Below the pieces are notes generated by a model, which saw only the letters and a list, made by a program, of their open reading frames with translations, was not told the origin of the DNA and searched no databases. Positions 25,242-33,819 of a stretch of DNA of 64,000 nucleotides are shown here, piece by piece. This stretch comes from Variovorax sp. OV700. GTDB taxonomy: Bacteria; Pseudomonadota; Gammaproteobacteria; Burkholderiales; Burkholderiaceae_C. Location of the stretch: contig NZ_FNDR01000005.1 of assembly GCF_900099805.1 (NCBI RefSeq), positions 467,312 to 531,311 on the forward strand. The letters are read 5' to 3'. Both the position numbers and the translations under genes were made by a program. Numbering within the stretch: the stretch's first letter is position 1; each line of letters begins with the position of its first letter.

Positions 25242-26699
25242 ATGGCAGCGATGCGATGGAACTGGAAGGGACTGGCCGCGGCTGCGGCGATGGCGGTTGG
25301 TGCGCACGCCGGAACGGCGACGGCGGCGGTGCCGCTGCCGTCTCTCGGCGCAAACCCAGCGGAGGTGAGCGTGTCCGGCCTCTCGGCCGGCGGCTTCATG
25401 GCCGTGCAATTGCACGTGGCCTATTCGGCCACCTTCAAGCGCGGTGCCGGCGTAGTGGCCGGCGGGCCGTACTACTGCGCAGAGGGCTCGGTGGTCAATG
25501 CCACCGGCCGCTGCATGGCGCACAGCACCAGCATTCCGGTGTCGACGCTCGTTAGCACCACCAACAGCTGGGCCGCCAGCGGCGCTATCGATCCGGTGTC
25601 GAACATGACGGGCTCCAAGCTGTACCTGTTTTCCGGCACCTCGGACAACACCGTCAAGCAGGCGGTGATGGACGACCTGAAGACCTACTACCAGAGCTTC
25701 GTGCCCGCGGCCAACACGGTCTACAAGAACAACATCGGGGCCGGCCACGCGATGGTCACCGACGACTTCGGCGCCGCTTGCAGCACCACCGCTGCGCCCT
25801 ATATCAACAACTGCGGCTTCGACCTCGCGGGCGAAATTCTTCAGCAGCTCTACGGGCCCTTGAACCCTCGCAACAACGGCACGCTGGGCGGCACGTTCAC
25901 GGAGTTCAACCAATCGGAGTTCATCACCGGCCACGGGGTGGCAGCCACCGGCTGGATCTACGTGCCGCAGGCCTGCACCACGGCATCTTGCCGCGTGCAT
26001 CTGGTGTTGCACGGCTGCAAGCAGAACTACACCGACGTGAGCGACCAGTACGTGCGCAAGACCGGCTACAACCGCTGGGCCGACACCAACAACATCGTGC
26101 TGATCTATCCGCAGACCAGCACGGCGGCCACCAACAGCTGCTGGGACTGGTGGGGCTACGACAACGCGAACTATGCGAAGAAGTCGGGCCCGCAGATGGC
26201 GGCGCTCAAGGCCATGGTCGATCGCGTGACCGGCTCCGGCGGCGGCTCGGCACTGCCGGCACCCACCGGCGTGGGCACATCCGGCGCAACCAGCAGCAGC
26301 ATGGTGATCGGATGGAACGGCGTCTCCGGCGCCGGCGGCTACAACGTCTATCGCGGCGGCAGCCAGGTCAACGCCGCGCCGGTGGCCGGCACCAACTACA
26401 CCGACAGCGGACTGGCCGCGTCGACCACCTACAGCTGGACCGTGGCGGCATTGGACGCCAGCAACGCGCAGGGCGCGATGTCGGCCGCGGCCACGGGCAC
26501 CACGCTTGCCGGAAGCAGTGGAGGTGGCACCTGCTACACCGCCAGCAACTACGCGCACACCGTGGCCGGGCGCGCCTATGCGCTGTGGGGCCTCACTTAT
26601 GCCTACGGCTCCGGGCAATCGATGGGGCTGTGGAACATCTACGTCACCACCACGCTGAAGCAGACCGGCCCGAACTACTACGTGATCGGCAGCTGTTGA
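25242..26699 (+). CDS. Extracellular PHA/PHB depolymerase, type-2 catalytic domain, with FnIII linker
   Basis: A 485-residue secreted enzyme that hydrolyses short-chain polyhydroxyalkanoate. After an Ala-rich signal peptide (about 1-29) comes the catalytic domain, in which the lipase box GLSAGG gives nucleophile S48 near the N-terminus. D135 (GTSDNTV) and H169 (GAGHAM) complete a likely triad. The oxyanion histidine H257 (VLHGCKQ) is C-terminal. This order marks the circularly permuted type 2. Residues about 338-425 form a fibronectin type III linker and 430-485 a Trp/Tyr-rich surface-binding domain (CYTASNYAHTVAGRAYALWG). AAGGAGA precedes the ATG. It is unusual to find it inside an ABC-importer operon. 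Confidence 0.9.
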   Translation: MAAMRWNWKGLAAAAAMAVGAHAGTATAAVPLPSLGANPAEVSVSGLSAGGFMAVQLHVAYSATFKRGAGVVAGGPYYCAEGSVVNATGRCMAHSTSIPVSTLVSTTNSWAASGAIDPVSNMTGSKLYLFSGTSDNTVKQAVMDDLKTYYQSFVPAANTVYKNNIGAGHAMVTDDFGAACSTTAAPYINNCGFDLAGEILQQLYGPLNPRNNGTLGGTFTEFNQSEFITGHGVAATGWIYVPQACTTASCRVHLVLHGCKQNYTDVSDQYVRKTGYNRWADTNNIVLIYPQTSTAATNSCWDWWGYDNANYAKKSGPQMAALKAMVDRVTGSGGGSALPAPTGVGTSGATSSSMVIGWNGVSGAGGYNVYRGGSQVNAAPVAGTNYTDSGLAASTTYSWTVAALDASNAQGAMSAAATGTTLAGSSGGGTCYTASNYAHTVAGRAYALWGLTYAYGSGQSMGLWNIYVTTTLKQTGPNYYVIGSC

Positions 26700-26738
26700 G
26701 CGCCGATCTACACCGACATTCATTTGCAATGACCAACG

Positions 26739-27506
26739 ATGCTTGAGACGAAAGACCTGACCATCCGCTTCGGCGGGCACGTGGCCGTCAACAGCGTGAG
26801 CTGCGCCTTCGCGCCGGGCACGCTGACAGCCATCGTCGGCCCCAACGGTGCGGGCAAGACCACGTACTTCAACCTGATCTCGGGTCAGCTCAAGGCGAGC
26901 GCGGGCACGGTGTCGCTCGATGGGCATCCGCTGTCGGGCCTGTCGCCTTCAGCGCGCACGCATGCGGGGCTGGGGCGGGCCTTTCAGCTCACGAACCTGT
27001 TTCCCAACCTCACGGTGCTGGAGAACGTGCGCCTTGCGGTGCAGGCCACGCGCGAAGGCGCGCACCGCTGCGGACTCAACCTGTGGAGCATCTGGAGCGA
27101 CCACAAGGCGCTGACCGAGCGCGCCGACCAGATCCTGGCCGACGTGGCGCTGAAGTCGCGCGAACATGCGACCGTGGCCAGCCTGCCGCACGGCGACCAG
27201 CGCAAGCTGGAGGTGGCGCTCCTGATGGCGCTCGAGCCCAAGGTCTTCATGTTCGACGAACCGACGGCCGGCATGAATGCCGCCGAGGCACCCGTCATCC
27301 TCGACCTGATCCGCAAGCTGAAGCAGGACAAGACCAAGACCATTCTCTTGGTCGAACACAAGATGGACGTGGTGCGCGAACTCGCGGACCGCATCATCGT
27401 GCTGCACAACGGCACGCTCGTGGCCGATGGCGAACCGGCCGAGGTGATTGCCTCGCCGGTGGTGCAGGAGGCGTACCTCGGCATCGCGAAGGAGGCCGCT
27501 GCATGA
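26739..27506 (+). CDS. livG: Branched-chain-type ABC transporter ATP-binding protein (LivG-like)
   Basis: A 255-residue ATPase. Walker A is GPNGAGKTT, and the Walker B region KVFMFDEPTAGMN has the LivG-specific AGM extension. The signature region SLPHGDQRKLEVA replaces LSGGQ by LPHGD, which is normal for LivG. The C-terminal VVQEAYLG motif is also typical. It is the first ATPase of the importer and pairs with LivF. It starts 39 bases after the depolymerase stop. The substrate is unknown; the symbol denotes the family only. Confidence 0.9.
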   Translation: MLETKDLTIRFGGHVAVNSVSCAFAPGTLTAIVGPNGAGKTTYFNLISGQLKASAGTVSLDGHPLSGLSPSARTHAGLGRAFQLTNLFPNLTVLENVRLAVQATREGAHRCGLNLWSIWSDHKALTERADQILADVALKSREHATVASLPHGDQRKLEVALLMALEPKVFMFDEPTAGMNAAEAPVILDLIRKLKQDKTKTILLVEHKMDVVRELADRIIVLHNGTLVADGEPAEVIASPVVQEAYLGIAKEAAA

Positions 27507-27520
27507 CGCGCCCGATGAAT

Positions 27521-27640
27521 TTCTCCCTCCCCCTCCGGGGGAGGGCAGGGGTGGGGGCAAGCGGCCTTCACACCGCCGCGGCCCTTCAAGCGCCGCCTGC
27601 CCCCATCCCAGCCTTCCCCCGGAAGGGGAAGGAGCAAGAC
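27521..27640. repeat. GC-rich hairpin repeat, copy 1 (livG-livF gap)
   Basis: The element of about 120 bases starts TTCTCCCTCCCCC and contains a CCCTCCCCC-tccg-GGGGGAGGG hairpin. A long-range pairing of GGGGTGGGGGC with GCCCCCATCCC follows, and a terminal CCTTCCCC hairpin closes it. It fills most of the 136-base gap and its right end (GGAAGGAG) supplies the ribosome binding site of livF, eight bases before the ATG. A second copy is at 28386-28504. Confidence 0.85.
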
Positions 27641-27642
27641 CG

Positions 27643-28371
27643 ATGACACACCAGAACCTGCTGACCCTCGAAGGCGTGCATACGCACATCGGGGCGTACC
27701 ACATCCTCCATGGCGTCGACCTCGCGGTGCCCAAAGGCCAGCTCACCATGCTGCTGGGCCGCAACGGCGCGGGCAAGACGACCACGCTTCGAACCATCAT
27801 GGGCCTGTGGCATGCGTCGGAGGGCCGGGTGCGCTTCGGCGATAAAGACATCGCCGCCATGCACACGCCGCAGATCGCGGGGCTTGGCATTGCCTACGTG
27901 CCCGAGAACATGGGCATCTTCTCCGACCTCACTGTGAAGGAGAACATGCTGCTCGCCGCGCGCGGTGCCAAGAATGCCGCGCAGATCGACGACACGCGAT
28001 TGAAGTGGATCTTCACGCTATTCCCCGCGGTCGAGAAGTTCTGGAACCATCCGGCCGGCAAGCTCTCGGGCGGCCAGAAGCAAATGCTCGCGGTGTCGCG
28101 CGCCATCGTCGAGCCGCGCGAGCTGCTGCTGATCGACGAGCCCAGCAAGGGCCTCGCGCCCGTGATGATCAACAACATGATCGATGCGTTTGGCGAGCTC
28201 AAGCGCAGCGGCGTGACGATCCTGCTGGTGGAACAGAACATCAACTTCGCCCAGCGCCTGGGCGACAACGTCGCGGTGATGGACAACGGCCGCGTGGTGC
28301 ACAGCGGCAGCATGGCGGCGTTCTCCGCGGATGCGCAATTGCAGCAATCGCTGCTTGGACTGGCCCTATGA
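27643..28371 (+). CDS. livF: Branched-chain-type ABC transporter ATP-binding protein (LivF-like)
   Basis: A 242-residue ATPase. Walker A is GRNGAGKTTT, the signature is LSGGQKQMLAVSRAI and Walker B is LLLIDEPSKGLAP, all typical of LivF. FWNHPAGKLSGG and VRFGDKDIAAMHT also fit. The ATG at 27643 is preceded by AAGGAG, which belongs to the GC-rich repeat. It sits between two copies of that repeat, so translation of this subunit depends on repeat structure. Confidence 0.92.
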   Translation: MTHQNLLTLEGVHTHIGAYHILHGVDLAVPKGQLTMLLGRNGAGKTTTLRTIMGLWHASEGRVRFGDKDIAAMHTPQIAGLGIAYVPENMGIFSDLTVKENMLLAARGAKNAAQIDDTRLKWIFTLFPAVEKFWNHPAGKLSGGQKQMLAVSRAIVEPRELLLIDEPSKGLAPVMINNMIDAFGELKRSGVTILLVEQNINFAQRLGDNVAVMDNGRVVHSGSMAAFSADAQLQQSLLGLAL

Positions 28372-28385
28372 AGTATTCGACGTTT

Positions 28386-28504
28386 TTCTCCCTCCCCCTT
28401 TGGGGGAGGGTTGGGGTGGGGGCTCGCGGCCTTCGATACAGCGCGGCCTTGCAAGTGCCGTCAGCCCCCATCCCAGCCTTCCCCCGGAGGGGGAAGGAGC
28501 AAGA
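28386..28504. repeat. GC-rich hairpin repeat, copy 2 (livF-livH gap)
   Basis: This copy has the same order of parts as the repeat at 27521-27640 and about 80% identity by eye: CCCTCCCCC-tttg-GGGGGAGGG, the GGGGTGGGGGC/GCCCCCATCCC pairing and a perfect CCTTCCCCC-gga-GGGGGAAGG hairpin. Compensating changes keep the stems. The livH ATG is 19 bases after its end. Confidence 0.85.
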
Positions 28505-28522
28505 GAAGAAGGGAGCGCAGCA

Positions 28523-29506
28523 ATGAAGGCGCTCGACTTCGACTGGAAGCCGCTGCTTCTCGCACCCATCCTCGCACTGGTCGCGCTGCCACTTACGGGT
28601 TCCTTCTCGACCTGGCTCACGCTCACAGTGGCGGGCCTGGCGATGGGCATGATCATCTTCATCATCGCGTCGGGCCTCACACTGGTGTTCGGCCTCATGG
28701 ATGTCCTGAACTTCGGCCACGGCGTGTTCATTGCGCTCGGCGCCTTCGTGGCCAGCAGCGTGCTCGGCCTGATGGGCGACTGGACGGGTTCGGGCGAGCT
28801 GTGGCGCAACCTCGTCGCCGTATTCCCGGCGATGCTGGTGGCCATGGCGGTGGCCGGTACGGTCGGCCTCGCGTTCGAGCGCTTCATCGTAAGGCCGGTG
28901 TATGGCCAGCATCTGAAGCAGATCCTCATCACCATGGGCGGCATGATCATCGGCGAAGAGCTCATCAAGGTGATCTGGGGGCCAGCCCAGGTGCCGCTGC
29001 CGCTGCCCGAAGCCTTGCGCGGCTCGCTGCTGATCGGCGATGCGGCCATCAGCAAGTACCGCCTGCTTGCTGTGGCGGTGGGCATCGCGGTGTTCGGCCT
29101 GCTCGCATGGACGCTGAGTCGCACCAAGATCGGCCTCCTGATCCGCGCCGGCGTGCAGGACCGCGAGATGGTCGAGTCGCTCGGCTACCGCATCGGCCGG
29201 CTGTTCGTCGGTGTGTTCGTGGTGGGCAGTGCGCTGGCCGGCCTGGGCGGCGTGATGTGGGGCCTGTTCCAGCAGAACCTGGTGCCGCAGATGGGCGCGC
29301 AGGTCAACGTGCTGATCTTCATCGTGATCATCATCGGCGGGCTCGGCTCGACGGGCGGGGCACTGATCGGTGCACTGCTGGTTGGGCTCATGACCAATTA
29401 CATCGGCTTCTTGCTGCCCACGCTCACGCAGTTCGCGAGCATCCTGCTGATGGTGGCCGTGCTGCTGTGGCGTCCGCAGGGCGTGTACCCGGTTGCCAAC
29501 CGCTGA
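28523..29506 (+). CDS. livH: Branched-chain-type ABC transporter permease (LivH-like)
   Basis: A 327-residue inner-membrane permease with about eight transmembrane helices. GLTLVFGLMDVLNFGHGVFIALGAF is the LivH signature near residue 50, and GLGSTGGALIGALLVGL close to the C-terminus is the second conserved block. GGGAG before the ATG at 28523 serves as ribosome binding site. It forms the membrane channel with the next gene product. Confidence 0.92.
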   Translation: MKALDFDWKPLLLAPILALVALPLTGSFSTWLTLTVAGLAMGMIIFIIASGLTLVFGLMDVLNFGHGVFIALGAFVASSVLGLMGDWTGSGELWRNLVAVFPAMLVAMAVAGTVGLAFERFIVRPVYGQHLKQILITMGGMIIGEELIKVIWGPAQVPLPLPEALRGSLLIGDAAISKYRLLAVAVGIAVFGLLAWTLSRTKIGLLIRAGVQDREMVESLGYRIGRLFVGVFVVGSALAGLGGVMWGLFQQNLVPQMGAQVNVLIFIVIIIGGLGSTGGALIGALLVGLMTNYIGFLLPTLTQFASILLMVAVLLWRPQGVYPVANR

Positions 29507-29522
29507 GAAAGAAGAAGCCGCC

Positions 29523-30590
29523 ATGTTCCTGAAACGACTTCTCTCCAACGACACGCCGAGGAGCCGCCTGCTGGCGCTGCTGCTGGTGGCGCTGTTCATC
29601 GCGCTGGCGTTCGCGCCTTTCATCTTCCCGGGCGTGAAGGCGCTCAGTGTCGCGGCCAAGATCCTGGTGTTCGTGGTGCTGGTCGCGAGCTTCGACCTGC
29701 TGCTGGGCTACACCGGCATCGTGAGCTTCGCGCACACCATGTTCTTCGGCATCGGGGCCTATGGCATCGCCATCTCGGCTTCGCGGATCGGTCCCAGCTG
29801 GGGCGCGGTGCTGCTGGGGCTCGCGGCATCGCTCGCGATCTCGCTGGTGCTCTCGTTCGCCATCGGTCTGTTTTCGCTCAGGGTGCGTGCGATCTTCTTC
29901 GCGATGATCACGCTGGCGGTGGCTTCGGCGTTTCAGACGCTGGCTTCGCAGCTGTCGGATTTCACGGGCGGCGAAGACGGGCTCACCTTCAAGCTGCCCG
30001 AACTGATTTCGCCGAGCTTCGAGTTCTCCGAAGAACCTTTCCTCGGTGTCTCGCTCGATGGCCGCCTGCTGTGCTACTACATGCTCTTCGTGGCGGCGGT
30101 GGTGTTGGTGCTCGCGCTGCTGCGTATCGTGAATTCGCCCTTCGGCCGCGTGCTGCAGGCGATCCGCGAGAACGAGTTCCGCGCCGAGGCCATCGGCTAC
30201 CGCGTGGTGGTGTACCGCACCACGGCGGCCGTGCTGTCGGCCCTGTTCGCCACGCTGGCCGGCGCGATGCTCGCCATATGGCTGCGCTACAACGGGCCCG
30301 ACACGTCGCTGAGCTTCGAGATCATGATCGACGTGCTGCTGATCGTGGTGATCGGCGGCATGGGCACCATCTACGGCGCGGCCATCGGCGCGGTGCTGTT
30401 CGTGCTGGCGCAAAGCTATTTGCAAGATCTGCTGCGCGTGGGCAGCGAGGCCGCGAGCGGGTTGCCGTGGCTTGCGGCGCTGCTGTCGCCCGACCGGTGG
30501 CTGCTGTGGTTGGGGGTGCTGTTCGTGCTCTCGGTCTATTATTTTCCGACGGGCATCGTCGGCAAGCTGAGGGCGAGGGCTGCACGATGA
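29523..30590 (+). CDS. livM: Branched-chain-type ABC transporter permease (LivM-like)
   Basis: A 355-residue permease. DLLLGYTGIVSFAHTMFFGIGAYG near residue 60 and GGMGTIYGAAIGAVLFVLAQSYLQ near residue 290 are LivM signatures, and the ATPase-coupling loop is AIRENEFRAEAIGYRV. It starts 16 bases after livH. Its stop overlaps the ATG of the alpha/beta hydrolase (ATGA), which ties the hydrolase firmly to the transport operon. Confidence 0.92.
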   Translation: MFLKRLLSNDTPRSRLLALLLVALFIALAFAPFIFPGVKALSVAAKILVFVVLVASFDLLLGYTGIVSFAHTMFFGIGAYGIAISASRIGPSWGAVLLGLAASLAISLVLSFAIGLFSLRVRAIFFAMITLAVASAFQTLASQLSDFTGGEDGLTFKLPELISPSFEFSEEPFLGVSLDGRLLCYYMLFVAAVVLVLALLRIVNSPFGRVLQAIRENEFRAEAIGYRVVVYRTTAAVLSALFATLAGAMLAIWLRYNGPDTSLSFEIMIDVLLIVVIGGMGTIYGAAIGAVLFVLAQSYLQDLLRVGSEAASGLPWLAALLSPDRWLLWLGVLFVLSVYYFPTGIVGKLRARAAR

Positions 30591-31474
30591 GCAACGATCT
30601 TCCCGTTCCGGTGTCCCGCTATGCCCAGCTTGCTGGCCGCGAAATCCATTGGCTCGACTGGGGTGCGCCCGATGCACCGGTGATCATCGCGTGGCATGGC
30701 CTCGCGCGCACCTGCCGCGACATGGACGAGCTGGCACAGCACTTTGCCGCGCGCGGCTTCCGCGTGATCTGCCCCGACACCATCGGCCGTGGGCTGAGCC
30801 AGTGGAGTCCGCTGCCCGACGAGGAATACCAGCTCTCGTTCTACGCCCGCATGGCCGCTGCGCTGTGCGACGAGCTGCGCCTGGGCCGCGTGCACTGGGT
30901 CGGCACCTCGATGGGCGGTGCCATCGGCACGGTCTGCGCGTCGGGCCTGTTCGAGCCGCGCATGAGGGCGCGCATTGCGAGCCTGGTGCTCAACGACAAC
31001 GCGCCGCAGCTCGCGCAGGCGGCCATCGAGCGCATCCGCGCCTATGCGGGCGAGCCACCCGCATTCGACACCGTGGCCGAGCTCGAACTTTTCTTTCGCA
31101 CCGTCTACAAGCCCTACGGCTGGCTCAGCGATGCGCAATGGCGCCGCCTGACCGAGAGCTCCACGCGCCGCCTGCCTGACGGCCGTGTGACGCCGCACTA
31201 CGACCCGGCGATGGTTCGTCAGTTCAGCGCGCACGACAACGACTACCTGATCTGGCCGCACTACGACGTCATCGAGGTGCCGGTGCTGTGCCTGCGCGGC
31301 GCGGAATCGGACCTGGTGCTGCCCGAGGTCACGCAGCAGATGCAGCAGCGGGGGCCGGGCGCCGCCGGGTTGCTGAAGGTGATTGAAATCCAGGGGTGCG
31401 GCCACGCGCCCGCGCTCAACGTGCCCGAACAACTGGATCTGATTGAAGGGTTTATCCGGGCCGCTGGCCGCTAG
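30587..31474 (+). CDS. Alpha/beta hydrolase, last gene of the transport operon
   Basis: A 295-residue cytoplasmic hydrolase without a signal peptide. The oxyanion motif is AWHGLA (residues 35-40), and the nucleophile elbow GTSMGG gives S108. The catalytic histidine is in GCGHAPALN near residue 275, and the acid is probably the aspartate in RGAESDLVLP. It overlaps livM by 4 bases. In an operon with a secreted PHA depolymerase it may cleave imported hydroxyalkanoate dimers or oligomers to monomers; this is inference from context, and the sequence alone only shows an esterase-like fold. Confidence 0.82.
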   Translation: MSNDLPVPVSRYAQLAGREIHWLDWGAPDAPVIIAWHGLARTCRDMDELAQHFAARGFRVICPDTIGRGLSQWSPLPDEEYQLSFYARMAAALCDELRLGRVHWVGTSMGGAIGTVCASGLFEPRMRARIASLVLNDNAPQLAQAAIERIRAYAGEPPAFDTVAELELFFRTVYKPYGWLSDAQWRRLTESSTRRLPDGRVTPHYDPAMVRQFSAHDNDYLIWPHYDVIEVPVLCLRGAESDLVLPEVTQQMQQRGPGAAGLLKVIEIQGCGHAPALNVPEQLDLIEGFIRAAGR

Positions 31475-31525
31475 GCGCGAGTCGGCGAGACAATCGCCGC
31501 CGATTCCAACCACAAGGATTTCCCC

Positions 31526-32032
31526 ATGGCGCTTTCGCTGTACGACCTTTCCGTGCCGGTCTTCTCGCGCGGGCTCGGCCAACTCACCCACGTGCTCGAG
31601 AAGAGCCTGGCGCACGCCAGGGCCAACGACATCGATCCGGCGACGCTGGTGGATGCGAGGCTTGCACCCGACATGATCACGCTGGCCGGCCAGATCCAGC
31701 GCGCGAGCGATGCGTCGAAGCTTGGTGTGGCGCGCATCTCGGGCATCACGGCACCGAGCTTTCCCGATGAGGAGAAGACGTACGACGAACTGCTGGCCCG
31801 GATCGCGAAGACACAGGATTTCCTCGCCACCGTGGACCGCACGCTGATCGACGGCCAGGAGGAACGCCAGGTAACCATCAAGGCGCGCGAAGGCGAGGCG
31901 CAATTCACCGCGCAGCGCTACCTGCTGCAGTTCGCGCTGCCCAACTTTTTCTTCCATGTGACCACGGCCTACGACGTGCTGCGCCACAAGGGCATGCCCA
32001 TCGGCAAGATGGACTACCTGGGCAAGTTCTAA
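31526..32032 (+). CDS. DUF1993 domain-containing protein
   Basis: A 168-residue cytoplasmic helical protein of the DUF1993 family, related in fold to DinB-type four-helix bundles. Typical text is YDLSVPVFSRGLGQL at the start and RYLLQFALPNFFFHVTTAYDVLRHKG near the end, with two histidines that could belong to a metal site. Function is unknown. It is read from the same strand as the Liv operon after a 51-base gap and its last 4 bases overlap the end of hemH from the other strand. Confidence 0.82.
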   Translation: MALSLYDLSVPVFSRGLGQLTHVLEKSLAHARANDIDPATLVDARLAPDMITLAGQIQRASDASKLGVARISGITAPSFPDEEKTYDELLARIAKTQDFLATVDRTLIDGQEERQVTIKAREGEAQFTAQRYLLQFALPNFFFHVTTAYDVLRHKGMPIGKMDYLGKF

Positions 32033-33063
32033 GTACTGGCGGGGCGCTGCGTGGGCCAGCCCGCGAGGTTGCGTTCCGCGATGCCCGCCAGCGCGGTGAT
32101 CCAGGCAGGGCTGTCGTTCAGGCACGGGATGTAGCTGAAGGCTTCTCCGCCCGCATGCATGAAGGCCTCACGGCCCTCCATCGCAATTTCTTCCAGCGTC
32201 TCCAGGCAGTCGGCCGGAAAGCCCGGGCACACCACGTCGACCCGCTTGACGCCGCTCGCGCCGAGTTCACGCAGGGTGGGCTCGGTATAGGGCTCGAGCC
32301 ACTTGGCGCGGCCGAAGCGCGACTGGAAGGTGACGCGGTGCTGCGCGGCCGATACCCCGAGGCGAGTGGCAAGCAGGCGTGCGGTTTCGAGGCACTGCGC
32401 CTGGTACGGATCACCGAGCGCGATGTTGCGCGCTGGAATGCCGTGGAAACTCATCAGCAGCACCTCGCCGCGGCCTTCGGTCTTCCAGTGGCGCTCGATA
32501 CTTTGCGCAAGCGCCTCGATGTAGGCCGGATCGTCGTGGTACTGGTTGACGAAACGAAACTCCGGAATGCGGCGCTGGCGGCGGCTCCAGTCGTTCACCG
32601 CATCGATCACGCTGGCCGTGGTGGTGGCCGAGTATTGCGGATAGGCCTGCAGCACCAGCACGCGCGCTGCGCCTTCGGCCTGCAGCGCGTCGAGGCGCGA
32701 GGCGATCGACGGGCTGGCGTAGCGCATTGCATCGCGCACCGACACGCGGTGCCCGCGTTCGCCGAGCCAGCCGGCAAGCAGGGTGGCCTGCTTCTGCGTC
32801 CACACCTTGAGCGGCGAGCCCTCGGCCATCCAGATGCTCGCGTACTTGGCGGCCGACTTGGCGGGTCGCACGCGAAGGATGACGCCGTACAGGATCACGG
32901 CCCAGAGCAGCTTCGGAATTTCGACCACGCGCGGGTCACCGAGAAATTCCGCAAGGTAAGACCGCACGGCGGGCGTGGTGGGGGCATCCGGCGAGCCGAG
33001 GTTGCACCAGAGTACGGCGGTGCGCGCGGCGATGGAACTGTTGTTCCCGTTGTCTTGAGGCAT
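32029..33063 (-). CDS. hemH: Ferrochelatase
   Basis: A 344-residue enzyme inserting Fe(II) into protoporphyrin IX, the last step of heme synthesis. The catalytic histidine H207 is in LLMSFHGIP, and the conserved glutamate is in CLETLEEI. NLGSPDAP at 21-28 and YPQYSATTTASV (141-152) are family text. It is cytoplasmic or membrane associated. It diverges from the HAD phosphatase gene with only 15 bases between the two ATGs, so promoters must lie inside the coding regions or be shared. Confidence 0.96.
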   Translation of the reverse strand: MPQDNGNNSSIAARTAVLWCNLGSPDAPTTPAVRSYLAEFLGDPRVVEIPKLLWAVILYGVILRVRPAKSAAKYASIWMAEGSPLKVWTQKQATLLAGWLGERGHRVSVRDAMRYASPSIASRLDALQAEGAARVLVLQAYPQYSATTTASVIDAVNDWSRRQRRIPEFRFVNQYHDDPAYIEALAQSIERHWKTEGRGEVLLMSFHGIPARNIALGDPYQAQCLETARLLATRLGVSAAQHRVTFQSRFGRAKWLEPYTEPTLRELGASGVKRVDVVCPGFPADCLETLEEIAMEGREAFMHAGGEAFSYIPCLNDSPAWITALAGIAERNLAGWPTQRPAST

Positions 33064-33078
33064 GCGATATTCTCGGGC

Positions 33079-33810
33079 ATGACTTCCGTTTCCACGGCGC
33101 TGGCGGGCGCTGAGCCACTCGACATCAAGCGCATCTCCGCGATCTCGCTCGACCTGGACGACACCCTCTGGCCCATCTGGCCGACCATCGAACGTGCCGA
33201 GACCGTGCTGCAGGAATGGCTGCTGCGCGAAGCCCCCAAGACCGCATCGCTGCTGCTGAACCCCGGCGTCCTGCGCGAATTGCGTGAAGCCACCGCCAAG
33301 GAACGTTCGGACCTAGCGCACGACCTGAGCGCGCTGCGCCGCGAATCGATTCGCACGGCACTGAAGCGCTCGGGCGAAGACCCGGCGCTGGCCGACCCGG
33401 CCTTCGATGCCTTCTTTGCCGAGCGCCAGCGCGTAACGCTGTATGAAGACGCGCTGCCGGCGCTCAAGTGGCTCAGCGAGCGCTATCCGCTGGTGGCCAT
33501 TTCGAACGGCAATGCCGACATCCACCTGACCGGCGTGGGCCGCTGGTTTCGCACCGCATTCAATGCGCGCGCCTTCGGCAGCGGCAAGCCGCATGCGCCG
33601 ATCTTCCGCGCCGCGGCCGCGTCAGTCGGCCTGCTGCCGAAGGACGTGCTGCACGTGGGCGACGACGCGGAGCTCGACGTGGTCGGCGCGCTCAACGCCG
33701 GCATGCAGGCCGCCTGGCTGGTGCGCGACGAGCGCCCCTGGGTGCACGGGGCGCGTCCGCAACTGATCGTGCCGAACCTCCACGCGCTGTGCGTGGCACT
33801 CGGCGCTTGA
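33079..33810 (+). CDS. HAD-superfamily hydrolase (YigB-like phosphatase)
   Basis: A 243-residue cytoplasmic phosphatase. Motif I is LDLDDTL with nucleophile D25 and acid/base D27, motif II is AISNGNAD, and motif IV is HVGDDAELDVVGALNAG. The small helical cap sits between motifs I and II, as in YigB, which dephosphorylates FMN and a riboflavin precursor. The exact substrate is not certain. The start lies 15 bases from the divergent hemH start. Confidence 0.88.
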   Translation: MTSVSTALAGAEPLDIKRISAISLDLDDTLWPIWPTIERAETVLQEWLLREAPKTASLLLNPGVLRELREATAKERSDLAHDLSALRRESIRTALKRSGEDPALADPAFDAFFAERQRVTLYEDALPALKWLSERYPLVAISNGNADIHLTGVGRWFRTAFNARAFGSGKPHAPIFRAAAASVGLLPKDVLHVGDDAELDVVGALNAGMQAAWLVRDERPWVHGARPQLIVPNLHALCVALGA

Positions 33811-33819
33811 GTTCGCGCT

